From Cantharellus purpuraceus (Eukaryota; Basidiomycota; Agaricomycetes; Cantharellales; Hydnaceae): a DNA stretch of 64,000 bases. Position 1 is the stretch's first letter; every line of letters starts with the position of its first letter. The position numbers and the translations under genes were made by a program. Below, piece after piece: positions 23,921-36,276 of this stretch. The stretch spans positions 556,501 through 620,500 of the forward strand of contig JALBUN010000015.1 in the NCBI GenBank assembly GCA_025174535.1, in the 5' to 3' direction. The notes under the pieces are model-generated. The model was not told the origin of the DNA, did no database searches, and was given only the letters and a program-made list of their open reading frames with translations.

Positions 23921-25386
23921 TGACAGGACCACAAGAACTTGGAATACTTCTCCACAATGAAACTACTCACGTGGAGACAAGTCCGATGGTCCAAAAACCT
24001 GTCTCAGTTCAACCTTGTTATCCATTTCCATCCTGGTTGACTCGGAGCAAAGCCCAATGCATTAACTAGATGCTGGGACATCTACCCTAAAGAGGGGAGT
24101 AGTGACTATGCCACTGTAAACCCACACAACTTTTGTCCTGTGTTCACTAATGAGCAGCTGGCATCGTCCCTACAAGCATCCACCCTCATGACTCCCACCC
24201 TCTGAGCTGTCACCATTATGGACATTGACCAACTCCGCTCCAACATCCACTCATCACTCCAATCCAATCCTATTGCAGTTAAACACTTGGATGACCCTTC
24301 CAATCCGAAGTGGTCAATTGACCCTGAAGGACACCTCCAACACAATGACCAGATATACGTCCCCAACGCCAATGGTCTCCGACTCCGAGTTTTGCAGTAT
24401 TATCATGATCACCTGATCTCTGGCCATTTTGGGCAAAATCACACACAAGGGTTAATCTGATGAGACTATGTATGGCCAAAAATGCGAGAATACATTCAAC
24501 ACTACTGTAACTCTTGTACCACATGTATGCGCTCAAAATTGCAAAGGCACAAACCCTACAGAACGCTTAAGCAACTTCTGGTCCCAGAACAACCATGGAA
24601 CTCCATCTCCATGGATTTCATAGAGAAGCTTCCCCCATCGCTCAGATATGACACCATACTTGTGATTGTCAACAGGTTCACCAAACAGTCACTATTCATT
24701 CCAATGCATGACACCATCACCTCCGCCTCACTAGCTAAGTTGTTCATTCTCCACATATTTTCTAAACATGGAGTCCCATCGCATGTCACATCCAATCGGG
24801 GCTCAGAGTTCATCTCCTCCTCCTTCTGCACATTAGGAAAGGCTCTCGACATGAAGCTTCATTTCACCTCCGGATACCATCCTGAAGGAGACAGACAAAC
24901 AGAATGAATGAATCAGTCCCTGGAACAATATCTCCAAGTCTATTGTAACTATCAACAAGACAACTGGGCTGACCTACTTCCAATCACAGAGTTTGCCTAC
25001 AACAATGCTCTGAATGCAACTACTGGTGTCTCTCTGTTCTTTGCTAATAAAGGCTACCATCCAAACATCTCTGTCCACTCTGAAAAGGAACTCGCCTCCA
25101 CCAAAGCCCACCAATTCATAACTGACCTTGACCAACTATACCAACATCTCTGAGAAACTCTCCGATGCCCAGAAACAATACCAAGTCTCTGCAGACTGAC
25201 ACCACATTCTGGCTCCAGACCTGCAACTTGGAGACAAAGTATTCATCAAGGCCAAACAATTCCGGACCACCCATCCATTGAAGAAACTTTCCAAGAAATA
25301 CTTAGGTCCTTATGAGGTCGTTGCTCGTGCATGCAGCAGGTCCTTCACCCTCCACCTCCCTGACCACTTCCGAGCAGTTCACCCGG
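23921..25386 (+). pseudogene. Second degraded gypsy pol fragment (RNase H end to integrase)
   Basis: Plus-strand copy of the family at 5597-7900. Starts at the RNase H end ([11 protein letters not shown] in degraded frame) and carries the integrase zinc-binding HHCC region (YYHDHLISGHFGQNH ... CNSCTTC), the core [23 protein letters not shown], and SNRGSEF in which the catalytic Asp is Asn. It then has a TGA at 24905-24907 and NQSLEQYLQV. Two adjacent TGA replace Arg-Arg before DYVWPKM; the other copy keeps CGACGA there. The chromodomain is missing: at HPV the sequence switches to an LTR-like fragment at 25387. Confidence 0.8.
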
Positions 25387-25485
25387 TGACGAGCCAGGAC
25401 GCATCAAGGATGTATATTGAACCACTCTGACAGTCCAACTCCGCCAGCATCTTTTCATATTGAACTTTTAGCCACAACTCCCTCC
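25387..25485 (+). mobile_element. Fragment of the 1.4-kb LTR-like unit
   Basis: TGACGAGCCAGGACGCATCA and about 80 bp more match the starts at 2050 and (inverted) 1275. It joins the gypsy integrase frame exactly at this TGAC start, which independently supports that start as the element boundary. The match ends near CTCCCTC at 25485, so the rest was deleted. Confidence 0.65.
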
Positions 25486-25692
25486 GAGGGCCGTCATGCC
25501 CACAGCGGTGGGAGAGCACATACGGGATCCCCTGCACGTTCCAGAAGGAATAGACGAGAATAGCTAGCACAGAGTCATTTCCTTAACGAGTGTGAGGACA
25601 TTGGCAGGGAGTGTCTAGATGAGCGATCCATACACGATATCATCACTTGTGTTCAATCATACATGAGATTTCCGGCGGTTTGGGATCACGGC

Positions 25693-26273
25693 TTAGACTC
25701 GTTCAAAGATCCACCTCTGCTTCTCGTTTCCCGTGTCACTCCCGATGGCGACCTGTCCGTCACGACGAACGTATCAAAAAGTGATTTTCAGAGGGAGAAA
25801 GGGTGCAGACATACAATCGCACCACTGGTGGCGTTGGCAACGCCCCAGTTAACAGTCACCCCCCCATCCTTAATCCTTCGAGATCAACTATTAACAGCTA
25901 TTCGCTAAACAAGAAGTCTCAAAGCCTACGTGTATCCAGCGTCGCTGCTTCTGATAGTCCAGACAAAGTTCCCCGCGGGGAGAACCGTGATGGCATTGTT
26001 TCCCCAGGCAGCCTGGAGGCCCGAATTGGTCGTGGGACTGACAGACTGAGTCCTGCCGTCTCCAAAGTTGGCAACGGCCCACTAGGTTCCCAGGCACTGT
26101 CAGCGCCGTTCATGGAAAGAAGACGGAATGCAGACTTTCTGTTGGCCAATGTACGACAACGGCTGCACCGTGGCATTGGCATTCTGGCCGTTGAATGTGA
26201 TGGCGAAGTTGTCGCCAGAGGGGCTGAGCACCCTGTTGTAAATAACATGGTTACCAGCCTCAGGCATAGACAT
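25693..26273 (-). CDS. Small ricin-type beta-trefoil (lectin-like) protein
   Basis: Four exons on minus (26273-26136, 26081-25930, 25875-25815, 25752-25693) give 136 aa. The start is MSMPEAGNHVIYNRVLSPSG; it contains QKWAVANFGDGRTQSV, AAWGNNAITVLPAGNFVWTI, KDGGVTVNWGVANA and ends EKQRWIFERV. The two Q-x-W motifs and strand pattern suggest a ricin-B-like beta-trefoil, a fold common in small fungal lectins. There is no signal peptide, so it is probably cytosolic. Sugar-binding residues cannot be judged here. All four junctions use GT-AG and keep the frame, and no stop is present, although the gene is next to transposon debris. Family call is tentative; the gene structure is well supported. Confidence 0.7.
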
Positions 26274-28650
26274 GTTGCTTGGTGAGTAGTATGAAAGGGG
26301 GAGTCAGTAAGAGGGATGAGGGACGTAGTCGTCAAGCCAGCACGTTTTATACCAACAGGGAGGTCTATCATGGAGAATCATGTGGGAGTAATTTCCCTGG
26401 TTTGACTCAGTGACATGGGTCCATGTCGAATATCCCTTGACACCGGTGGGGTATTTTCTGGGGCACTTTCTGTGGATCATACTGTCAATGGCGAATGAGG
26501 AACCAAATTGTCCATGTTCTGATCACAGCAATGACATTGGGAAGCAGGGCACAAGAGGAGCGAAGGGGTAAGGGTCAAAACAGTGCCTATAGTGCCTTGT
26601 GCCGCCATACGCAACATGTATGGCTTCATACGTGTTGACCAGATGGCAATACAGAAGCTGGCCAAAACTGCGTGGTAAGTCATGCATCGGCATTCTGACT
26701 CGGTGTCATCGGCTTGTTATTGTGGTAATTAAATTGGGACGCAAGGGAGATGGGGAGGTGCCTTAGCGAAACATCCATGACGGGGAGAGCCACAGAGTAG
26801 CCACATTCTGGGCTTCGACGGATTCGTCTGGTGACACTAGCAGATACGACAGGATGACCAAATATTCGAGAAGACCAAATACCCGCCACACCAGGACAGC
26901 TCAGGGAGTGAAGCAACCACAAGGGCTTGCTAGCCGCGGACATCACCACCACATCTATGTTGTGCCTGTAGCCTAGCTCAAGAAAATAGTCATGGCAGTT
27001 AACAAGTGTCAAAATGAGGGACATGCCTGTCATGTGTCTCAGTATAAAAAATCCGCTGGTCCAGGCCGTCTGAGCGCAATCTTGTAGTTAGGAATTCAAC
27101 TGATTCAATGAATATGACAGCCGAGCACCATGTAACCTTATGCAATGTGTTGCAGATATAATCAATCCTTTCTTTTGCAACATGAGTACAATGACTCACA
27201 TATACCAGAATAGTCGAGGCGTATACAGACAAAACTGTAAAAGCTCTCACAGCGTGCTTGGAGGGGAATACAACCTTTGATGTGTAACGAGAAAGGGGAG
27301 AACAGGTGTACATCAACTACCCTTCAAAATCAACGACACTTCTTTAAACGATTGCCGCGAGTGAATCTACCTCAGAAAGCTTAGGGGCCTTATCACAGAT
27401 TCCAGGGTCCCCTGTCAGTGACCGCCTGCAATGTCAGCTGATCCAAAACACCAATAGATGAAATGAGATAATTTCCAATTACCTGCCAGTCCCTGTAAAC
27501 AAGGCTGCATGTCCCATTAGCGTAAGGCTAGGTATAATTATCAGTTGGCCCTTGTCCTAGCCCGCACCTGGTAGTTTTTGCGCTCAATTCCGCGCCTATG
27601 GCCTTCTACACTTTATGCTCTCAGCACAGCACTGAGCGCAGCGGGAAACTCAGCAGTGAGATTTTCAGGATGACCGGCAAGCGATGATCAAACGGGTCTG
27701 CTGACTGATTCTCAGTTCGTTCAGTTACCGAACTGCCAAAATTGAGAGCTACCTGGCCGTTCGCACTTTGTCCATAAACATTTCACTGTTGAAGTCACGT
27801 TCCTTTGCCTCAATTTCCCACTGCTATTCTACAGCGCGGGGCATAAATAATATTTGTGCAATCCAAGCGTCATATTAGAGGCACGATAAATGTGGCGTCA
27901 GCGAGGGTGATATGCAAGGGGTGCGCTGTAGATGGAGGCACGCTAACGAGGACTAAGCATAGATCGAGAGTGAAGCGCTGAGATACTACGGTATGTATCT
28001 ATGTTTGCACGGCACGTGCATTAGGGTTATGTGGATTTGTGGACCGTGTCCATGGACCGGGTGCGAGCGCGCGGCGAACCGCATGATAGAGTTCCTGGGA
28101 CAATGAAATTTAGCAATAAGCAATGCATCCTCTGCCAGCTTCGACAACCCTTCCAGCTGAGGGCGCTACGGAGTCTCATAGACTTAGAATACATAGGAGC
28201 AACAATTTCCGGCACTCACTGCTAGTAGATTGCTTGATCCCCATAGCCTTGCTGGCAGATCGAAGGTCATCGAAGTAGGTAATACTCCTACAACCTTCAA
28301 GCTTGAGTTCCAACTGGCCGAAGCTAGTGAAGACGTCCGATATAACCATCAGTATTCTCATATATATATTACTACCGTCAAGCCTTATAATTTTGTACTA
28401 AGCCACCTTATGCAACTTAGACACACCCAACCAAGCAGTGACTCGAAGCCGCAGGCACAATAAGAATGGCAGCCTTTGGGTCACATTGGCTTAAGTAGGA
28501 AAAATATCATTATCGAGAATCCCTTGCTCTACATTTCAAAGATACTGACTAAGACTTAGTGTTATGCTTGTGATGAACATACGCCTGCACAACTGAAAGC
28601 TACAAAAAGTATTGCTGCTACGTAAAAAGAACACCCATGGGAAAAGGTGA
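26274..28650. other. Intergenic region without a supported gene
   Basis: ORFs of 60-117 codons occur on both strands (for example 26680-27033 and 26999-27316 on minus), but they lack splice-consistent extensions, family motifs or a good start context. No transposon ends were recognised. A conserved promoter for the lectin-like gene presumably lies at 26274-26600. Confidence 0.5.
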
Positions 28651-28722
28651 TTCCGACACGGGGAATCGAACCCCGGGCTATCGCGTGAGAGGCGATAATG
28701 TTAGCCACTACACCACATCGGA
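28651..28722 (-). tRNA. tRNA-Glu (anticodon CTC)
   Basis: On minus, TCCGATGTGGTGTAGTGGCT starts the molecule and GGTTCGATTCCCCG is the T arm (GGTTCGATTC). Acceptor stem TCCGATG/TGTCGGA, anticodon stem ATCGC/GCGAT with loop CTCTCAC, giving CTC at positions 34-36, which reads GAG (Glu). No intron. Internal A and B boxes are intact, and a TTTT run lies a few bases past the 3' end (28643-28646), suitable for Pol III termination. It lies 183 bp downstream of the Cch1 stop. Confidence 0.93.
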
Positions 28723-28904
28723 CCTGGGGGACACCCCTCCCACAGGGTCTATATATCAAAATCATTTTCGCTTTGCTGCGTATTCTGATCTGCCACTTAA
28801 CGTACATACATGCACACATGCATACATATGTATTCTACTTTAATGCAAAACGTGGAATGGATAATAAATGGAAAGTCCAGAGTCCAAATGAGTGAATCAA
28901 AGGC

Positions 28905-31900
28905 TTAGCGGTCGTCATCCTCCTCAGCGGCTTGGGCCATCATGTCTATAGCAAATCAATCAGTAAACCACGTCGGATCTTATTATACTCAGGGTACGCA
29001 CCACCCCAAAGTGAATTATTCAACGATGAAAGGACTTTTTGTGGATCCGCTACCTCAGTCGAGTATCTGGGGGAAAGAGAGCTGTCGCGACTGAATGCGA
29101 AGCTGAGTTCCTAGTAAACGAAGACAAATTCCTGACTTACGTATGCTGGTAGGCAATGTCGCTGGACCGCATGCTGAGGTCACTCAACCTGCGGCTTTGC
29201 CTTCTCGAATCGATTCCAGAGTCCACAGGACTGTCTGAGGCGTATGACCCATCTTGTGTTAGGGTTCCCGGCGATTGGAAAGGTGATGGCAAAAATGGAT
29301 TCAGTTGAGTGATATCACTTGTGCGTATAGGAGGAGTCATTGGCATTGAATCCACCACGATCGCCGGGATATCCACTAGTGCCCTGTAAGCTGGTGGAAC
29401 TTGGATAGAAACAAGGGATCATGCCCTACCATTCTGCGTCATCAACTTCTTTTCTTCCATAATACGAAGGAAGCGCCGGCGGTGATAGATCATTCTTAAG
29501 AGTGACTCAACCCGATCTAAGCTGACCGCATCCACGACCATCCTGGTTGTTTCTTGACGGGCTAATATATCTTTAACACTGAGGCGAGGTCTTACTTCAT
29601 TATTCACCAGGCTAACACATAGCCAAGACCCACCTGAGCGCTTCCTTGTCGGTGATGAGCTTGTTGTGCGCCAGCATCAACAGCATGTTTGTAAACGAAA
29701 TGCCTTTGCCGCGCTCAAAGGTTAGTCGCGCTTCATGATAGAGACGGTTGTATAATAACCGTCGTTGACGAGTGGCTTCAGCGTCGAGAGTACTCAGAGC
29801 CATGTGTAGTTTAGATAAGTCGATTCCTGGGGCATGGGGCGAAAGATTCATAGGATTGCTGCCCTCGGTGGCCACGGCATCTGCCAGCAGTTTTCTCACT
29901 TGATACTGTACTGGATAAATACGGACTTCAAACACTCCGGTAAGTTTCTGTAAAATATATATCAACTAGGTATAACATAGGGAAGAGATAGCGTACCGCA
30001 AAGAAAGGTACAAATTTGGGGCGCTCAAGATAACCAGTCCGCTGATTGGCAAACTCTGCCCAGACTTTTTTGAATGCCCTCATCTGCTCGCGATCAACTG
30101 CTTTTGCCCCTCCGGCGAGTTGGAAAACGTATGAGAAATTCTCGACAACCGCACCTACCGACGGTATGAGTTCAAGAAGGCAAATACAACAGGCTCAGTG
30201 CTACTAACCAGTAAACAGGTTAACGAAAATATACTGTCATATTTCCATATCAGAGCTGTAAAAGTCAACGGTAAAAAACGCCTACCATGCTCAGGACGTT
30301 CCATGCAATGAACAGAGCATATGCCCAACCTAGGCTACCACAATCGGAGTCTGGATCCTGAGGTGAAGAGTTTGTACATCGAGGATAGGCAACTGTACTG
30401 ATTCATTGATGTTAGAAGGGCAATAGGGCTGTATTGCATAGAAGTGTGATAGAGACTCACAAGTCATGCATGTACTGATTCCACCCTTCTCTGTCAATGT
30501 ATAAGTTGTACGGTGATGTAGTGCAATAGCGCATGCATTGGACTCATACCCTGTACTCATGAAGACTAGCATAATCAGGGCTCTGCCAAGACTAGCATAG
30601 TTTTGGTTGTGGGTCTCAGCACTTTCCCAACGAGTGAGGCCAAACACTTCCAGGTAAAGCATGCCAAAGAATAGGAATAGTGCAAACCATAGGGTCAACA
30701 GACTTAAGATCACAGGAAGACTTGATCTGTGGCAAAACCCAGTGAGAGTCAGACGAAAAAGGATCAGATTGGTAAACTTACACAGAAGTTTTGAAGAGTT
30801 GATTCAACGAATCGTTGCGTTGCACAAGCTTGAAGGCTATGCTGACGAGGAACAACTTCTGGAGTTGTTGTATCGCATACCCTGTAGAACCAGCCAGAAT
30901 GGGAATAGTAGTGGCGATGCTACCAGTTACAACTATGACGTCGAATATATTCCAGCCATTGGCGCGAAAACTGGACCATCCAAGGCCGATGAACCGTACA
31001 CTAATGTCTATCGCATAGATGAACGAAAGCGCCAAGAAGAGGCGATCTAGAGCGATGTCAGTCAATCAGATCTGTCTGACGAATGTGTGTAGGTCATACC
31101 TCGTGCATTATCTGAGAAGCGACTATTGGAAAATGTTTGTGTCCTGGCGGTATATCAAGTGAGAATGAAGAGAAGACATTCACAAGACATCAAACACACA
31201 TAAGAAGGATGATGTGTACGATATACAACATAGTCATGCTCGTCATCCAATAGCCATGTTTACTGATAGCGCGATCGAAGCACCACGCCCGCATCCCTGT
31301 CGTTGGACGCACTTTAGGCCGTTTGGAGGGTCTCTGTCGCCTGATCAATTTGAGCAGATCAACCCACTCGCGTTGAGGTTTTGTAAGCAACGCGAGACCA
31401 GAGCGAGAGGAAAAATTGCCGATGATAATACTGAGGAGTGTCTCAATATGGATAATCACATATAATCAAACGAGAGCATCACGAACCTGACAAACAGGGT
31501 AAGAATAACGACACCACCGAGGAGGTTGTATATTAGGAAGAAAATAGCATTCCATTGAGCTGCATTCACTTGTGGCTGCACGTCACGGCCAGTAATATCG
31601 ATGGCGGCCTGCATAACATCTACCCAACCCTCAAGGGAAACAATCTCAAACAAAATAAGGAGGGAATCGCCGAAATTGTCGAAGGACCAAACCGTGGCCC
31701 CAGCAGGATTGGCCCAAACACGAGGAGCTAAATATCCGTATTCGTTACCTAGATTGTTCGCGTTGGTGCTGTATTCGTTTGTACAATCCCTTTTGCCGTT
31801 GACGCTTGAATCGTTGCAAGTAAAAGACAGCCCGGCGAAAATATTGAGTCCCCACACTGCATAAGGAATCATGTATAGCGCTGCCAGTATGCCAGCATCC

Positions 31901-34900
31901 AAAATTCGCACGAAGCCCACGATGAGGAGTGAATGGAATGTAGTACGCATTCTATCGAAGAGAGTTATTAAACGCAAAGCTCTGAGCGCTTTGAGAGCCC
32001 GTGTGAATCGGCCTAAGCCGCCGAAGAATACGATACTTGTGATTGAATTGACCAGAAGACCTATAAGGATGATCAAGTCCACAAGGTTCCAGATGCTGAG
32101 GAGGTATGCGTTGGGAGTAAAGATGAATCCATCTGCAATCACTTTGATGATGAATTCAACCAGGAGAACGAGGGCAAAACTTCCTTCGGCAAGAACGAAC
32201 CACGTCTCGCGTACAAACCCATGCTGGGCGTAAAAGTTCCTACGATATATTGGCGTGGCGATAGAGGCAACGATAATTCCTCCAACGACAGACAGGAACA
32301 AGACGAGCTGAAACAAGGCATTGGCAGTTCGCGACGCGGGACGACCAAAAATGCGTTCACCATTTGGAGGCTCGACGAGGGCTTGACAAAAACGTCGCAC
32401 TGAGTTTTTCTGAGAGAAAAGCCAAAAGGTCCTATCGTAGGAAGGGTGCGCTGCGATGAAGTCGGCCTTTTGAGCGCGCTGCTCATAGAGCGCATTATCC
32501 GTGTCTTCAGCGGCAACAGTATCACCATTGAAAGTAGCGAGTATTTCTCTAGCACTCTTGCGTCAGATTGGACTGCGCAAGGAAGAGCATATGAATCTTA
32601 CAGATGGTGCTCTGCATCATCGTCCTCGTCGTTAAACCGATGAGGCGCCATTGACTCTCGGCGTCCAGATGCTAGCGTAGACATGGGAACTTCATCGGGT
32701 CGTTTGTCTCCACTGAACAGACGGTGGAGCAACGTAATGGATCTGGCTAACCACGTCGATTTCACAGTGGGTGAAGTGGTATTGACCTGTAAGATGTGGA
32801 AAATGGTGAAAATGCTCTCACACATTACGTATGAATTCACATACATTCGAGGATTCAATCCCCTGCCGTCGGTGCCGCTTTTCTTGGATGATAGCTTTTT
32901 GCATTGGAAGAACAAGGTTGGAAGGAAGACTTTCGACCACGATCGCTTTGGGATTCGACTTCGTATATTTATACGGATTGAGCCTCGAGACCCATGCGAA
33001 TCGCCCGGCTGTAGTCTGTGAGTTAGCGAAATGATCCGCAACCTGCTGCTCGCGTTTCTTTTCCTCCGCCACAGCAAAGTTTTCATTGATAACGGCAATG
33101 AAAAGCTGAATGAGGATAACTAATTGTGCGCTGGCATTAACTTCTGGGATAAGGATGAAGGTGATGATGGCGCACAATTTCCAAACAAGAGCCATCCTGA
33201 AACAAATATGACAACGATCCATGCCATTACTGAAGGCGACTCCGCTGAGGCTGCGCTGTATAATACATCCGTCCAATTCTCTGATGATAGGATCTACGTG
33301 AACCACCAATCAAACGTTGACATTACAATCCAAAAGGGTAGTAAAATGACGAACTTGATACATTGCCACAAAGGAGATCCAAATTTGGCTGAAATTCATA
33401 TTAAGACTATTGCTATTGCCTGGCGGAGACATGTCGCCTCTGAGTAGTTGCACAGCGGTGAGTGCAGCTAGGCCATTAGTGATCAGCAAAAAAGCGGTCA
33501 TATTCAATAGACCCGAGGAGTTTCCAAAGACCGTAAGAATAAGAGGACGCATGCGAGGCACTTCAAGGATGACGCGATACCAGCGTACCAGCTGGAATAC
33601 TGTTAGCCAGGGGTATGCTGGCGACGCGTGAATGGCCGGGATTTGTATGATCGAGCTGCCGATAGCGAGCGTAAGGTCAATCCAATTGACAGGCTCCCTC
33701 CCGAATGCACGCCAATCAGGAAGATGTGCCACGAAGCGCCATATCATTTCCAAGTCAAACACTATGGTAACGCCTAGTTCGGCGTTATCTACGCATAGTT
33801 TGAGTGATGAGTAAGTGCGCCTCGAACGTGAAAATATCAATGACAGACCCAAAACATGAAGCCTGCCAGAACTGGTCTTTGCGGATTTGGATGCGGCAAG
33901 CCCTAGACTCACGACAGCAAGACAAGGCCAGACGAGGCGTGTCATTTGGTACGCATCCCTCAACCAGTTTGTCTTATGGGTGCGATCGCTTTCTACAACA
34001 GCCCACCCATCTCGTTCATCCACGAGAGCCCTATTAATCCTAATGCAGCGGACAATTAGCCGAGTCACACAAAGAGACCACGGACAACGAACGGGGTGGC
34101 ACCAAAAGCACTTTTCAATGTCTGAGAGCGGATAGCCTGAAAAGTGTTCGTGATCACCGCAACGAACAAGTTGATAAGCCAGAAGTTGAGGACAAGTAGG
34201 CAGACAATAAAAAAGATGCACGACACAAAGAACTCTGAGTCAATCATTTGATACATGGTGGGTGACCACTTATCATAACCATAAAGTCAGAATCACACAC
34301 ATTGCAAAGCATCCCTGCTTACAGTGTTTGCGGATGCGATAACAACGACTTGGAGTATGGCCCCAAAAATATTGTCGTAGCTCTGCAAGTTGCTTTGAGG
34401 ATTAGTCGGCGACTCCTGGCAGATCTGACCTAGTGGACAGATGAACCCTTTGGCAAATTTGCCACTAATATTACCGTTGATGTGTTGAAAGCCAAAGGTC
34501 TCGAGTGTAAGAGGATCTACATAGCCGCCACATTGTTGGCCAAGCGGAATCGTAGAGTTGCCACCATCAAGAGGGTCTAAACAGATATCAGAGCCATGTC
34601 ACATGAGAAACACACGTAAAATGTACGCACTAAGTACACATTGTCGGCGAAAGCTGCCTCTGAACGTCTGGACGCCAATCACACTACAACGATATCTTTA
34701 TAAGCAATGAGTCAAAACAGGAAGCCACCTACGAGAAAAGAATCATGGCAAAGATGACAAAGTAGGCAACTTGAGCAAGTAGCGGCTGAGCTACCTTCAA
34801 GCTTTGCATGATTGTCTATCCAGACAACATCAGTACCATGCGACCTAAACGTGACTAACACTGACCGTTGTCCCTTTTGTAACCGCCAGAAGTCTCGCAC

Positions 34901-36276
34901 ATCTGAGGACGCTTAATGCTCTGAACACACCAATATGCCTTACAAGTGTCGCAGTTCCGGAGGACGGATCCATAGAGACCACCCGCTCTGTGCCTATCGT
35001 GGACAGTGCAAAGGCAACCCAAAACCCCATAATAGCTACGAAATCGATACGAGACCAGGAATGCCTGAGGTAAGGAACTCCTCGCTTAGAAAGAGAACGC
35101 TGCTTCTCAATCGCGGTTACAAACGGAATCGGCCGATGTGAATAAGTTAGGGAGGGTTGCTGGGTATGCCCAAAGCCAGTCTTTTCCCCAGGGATCGAAG
35201 CCACAGTAGTCACAGGGATTGGCTCCTTTACAAGAGTGAAAGGTTTCACGATGCGCTTCACCATTCCATGAAAACGAGGGCCAGGTTTTGGATCAAAAAC
35301 AGAAGTCCAGAGGTAGCGGAACATTCCACTAATGGAGATGGAACTAATAGGAGTTTCAGGGTCGAGAAGAATGCCATTAAGACATATACGAGCAAATGCT
35401 TCTAGGCTGTGGAATAGTCAACACTATTCACCAAGTAAACTGGTAAACTGGACTGGACCGCTCACGTATACAGGATGAACAGCCCAAACAAAGCATAGTC
35501 TTCCCAAGCCTGAAAGTAGCCTGCTGGAGGGCTATTCCCTCTGAGGAACGCAGCCCGGGCAGATTGTATAATAAGTACGATGGCATTGAAAAAGATGAGA
35601 AGTAATATTAAGGGTTCGGTGTAGCTGTTCCCACGTTCAGAATCATGTAAAATACTCAAAAATGCCATAGTACTCACGAATACATCAGGAACTTGTACAT
35701 GGCTAAACGCACAGGGTTGTCGGGCCCCAGAAGACCGAGAGTCGTCCCCCTGAGAAGGCTAGAATGTGGCACACGCATAGACATGGGAGCGTGTGAAGAT
35801 GGCGCGGGTGCATCTTCGTCGTCGTCGTCGTCGTCCGTTATTCGGGCATGTCGGTCGTCTACGCCAGCTGAGGCCAGATTCACGACTCGGACGCTGATTC
35901 CTCGCAAGTTACGTGACATTCTCTGAAGCGTTGTTCTCCTTCGCATGGGCAAGGCCAACTCCCGCTTGTGCGCAGCCCCACTGCCTGTTAGGTGAGTCTC
36001 GTCATCCTCAGTACCCGCTGAATCGGGAAACCCGAGCGACGCCTGACTGGGGAACTCGTACTTGAAAGGTCGCGCGCTATCGTCCTCCCTGAAAAAGCCT
36101 TCTAGAGGGCTCGGAGTATTATTAGAAGCCCTTGACAATGGATCCACGTTTAGACCCTTGTTCCAGCTGGTTCTACGTGAAAGCGTCTGGCTTGAGGTTG
36201 CTGGTCCATTTACTGACGTCGTTGAACTGGAGGATGAGGTAGATAATCTGGGCTGTTTGGATGGAGAATACGCCAT
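28905..36276 (-). CDS. CCH1: Voltage-gated calcium channel alpha-1 subunit Cch1
   Basis: Multi-exon minus-strand gene, ATG 36276 ([16 protein letters not shown]) to TAA 28905-28907 ([12 protein letters not shown]). Ser-rich cytosolic N-terminus 36276-35678; domain I 35677-34066 (S1 [17 protein letters not shown]6 [20 protein letters not shown]); domain II about 34060-33050; domain III 32400-31456 (S4 [20 protein letters not shown]); domain IV about 31400-30230; C-tail about 30100-28905. Pore motifs are ASANT-W (34325-34341), SSENW (33271-33288), SLEGW (31621-31638) and STG-EGW (about 30481), so the filter is Asn/Glu/Glu/Glu. Domain IV S4 has few basic residues. Fungal Cch1 works with Mid1 in plasma-membrane Ca2+ influx during stress and mating. 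Exon junctions were checked only around the pores. Confidence 0.9.

Noticed and set aside
26680..27316. Minus-strand ORFs of 105-117 codons
   Set aside because: No start context, splice continuation or recognisable domain.
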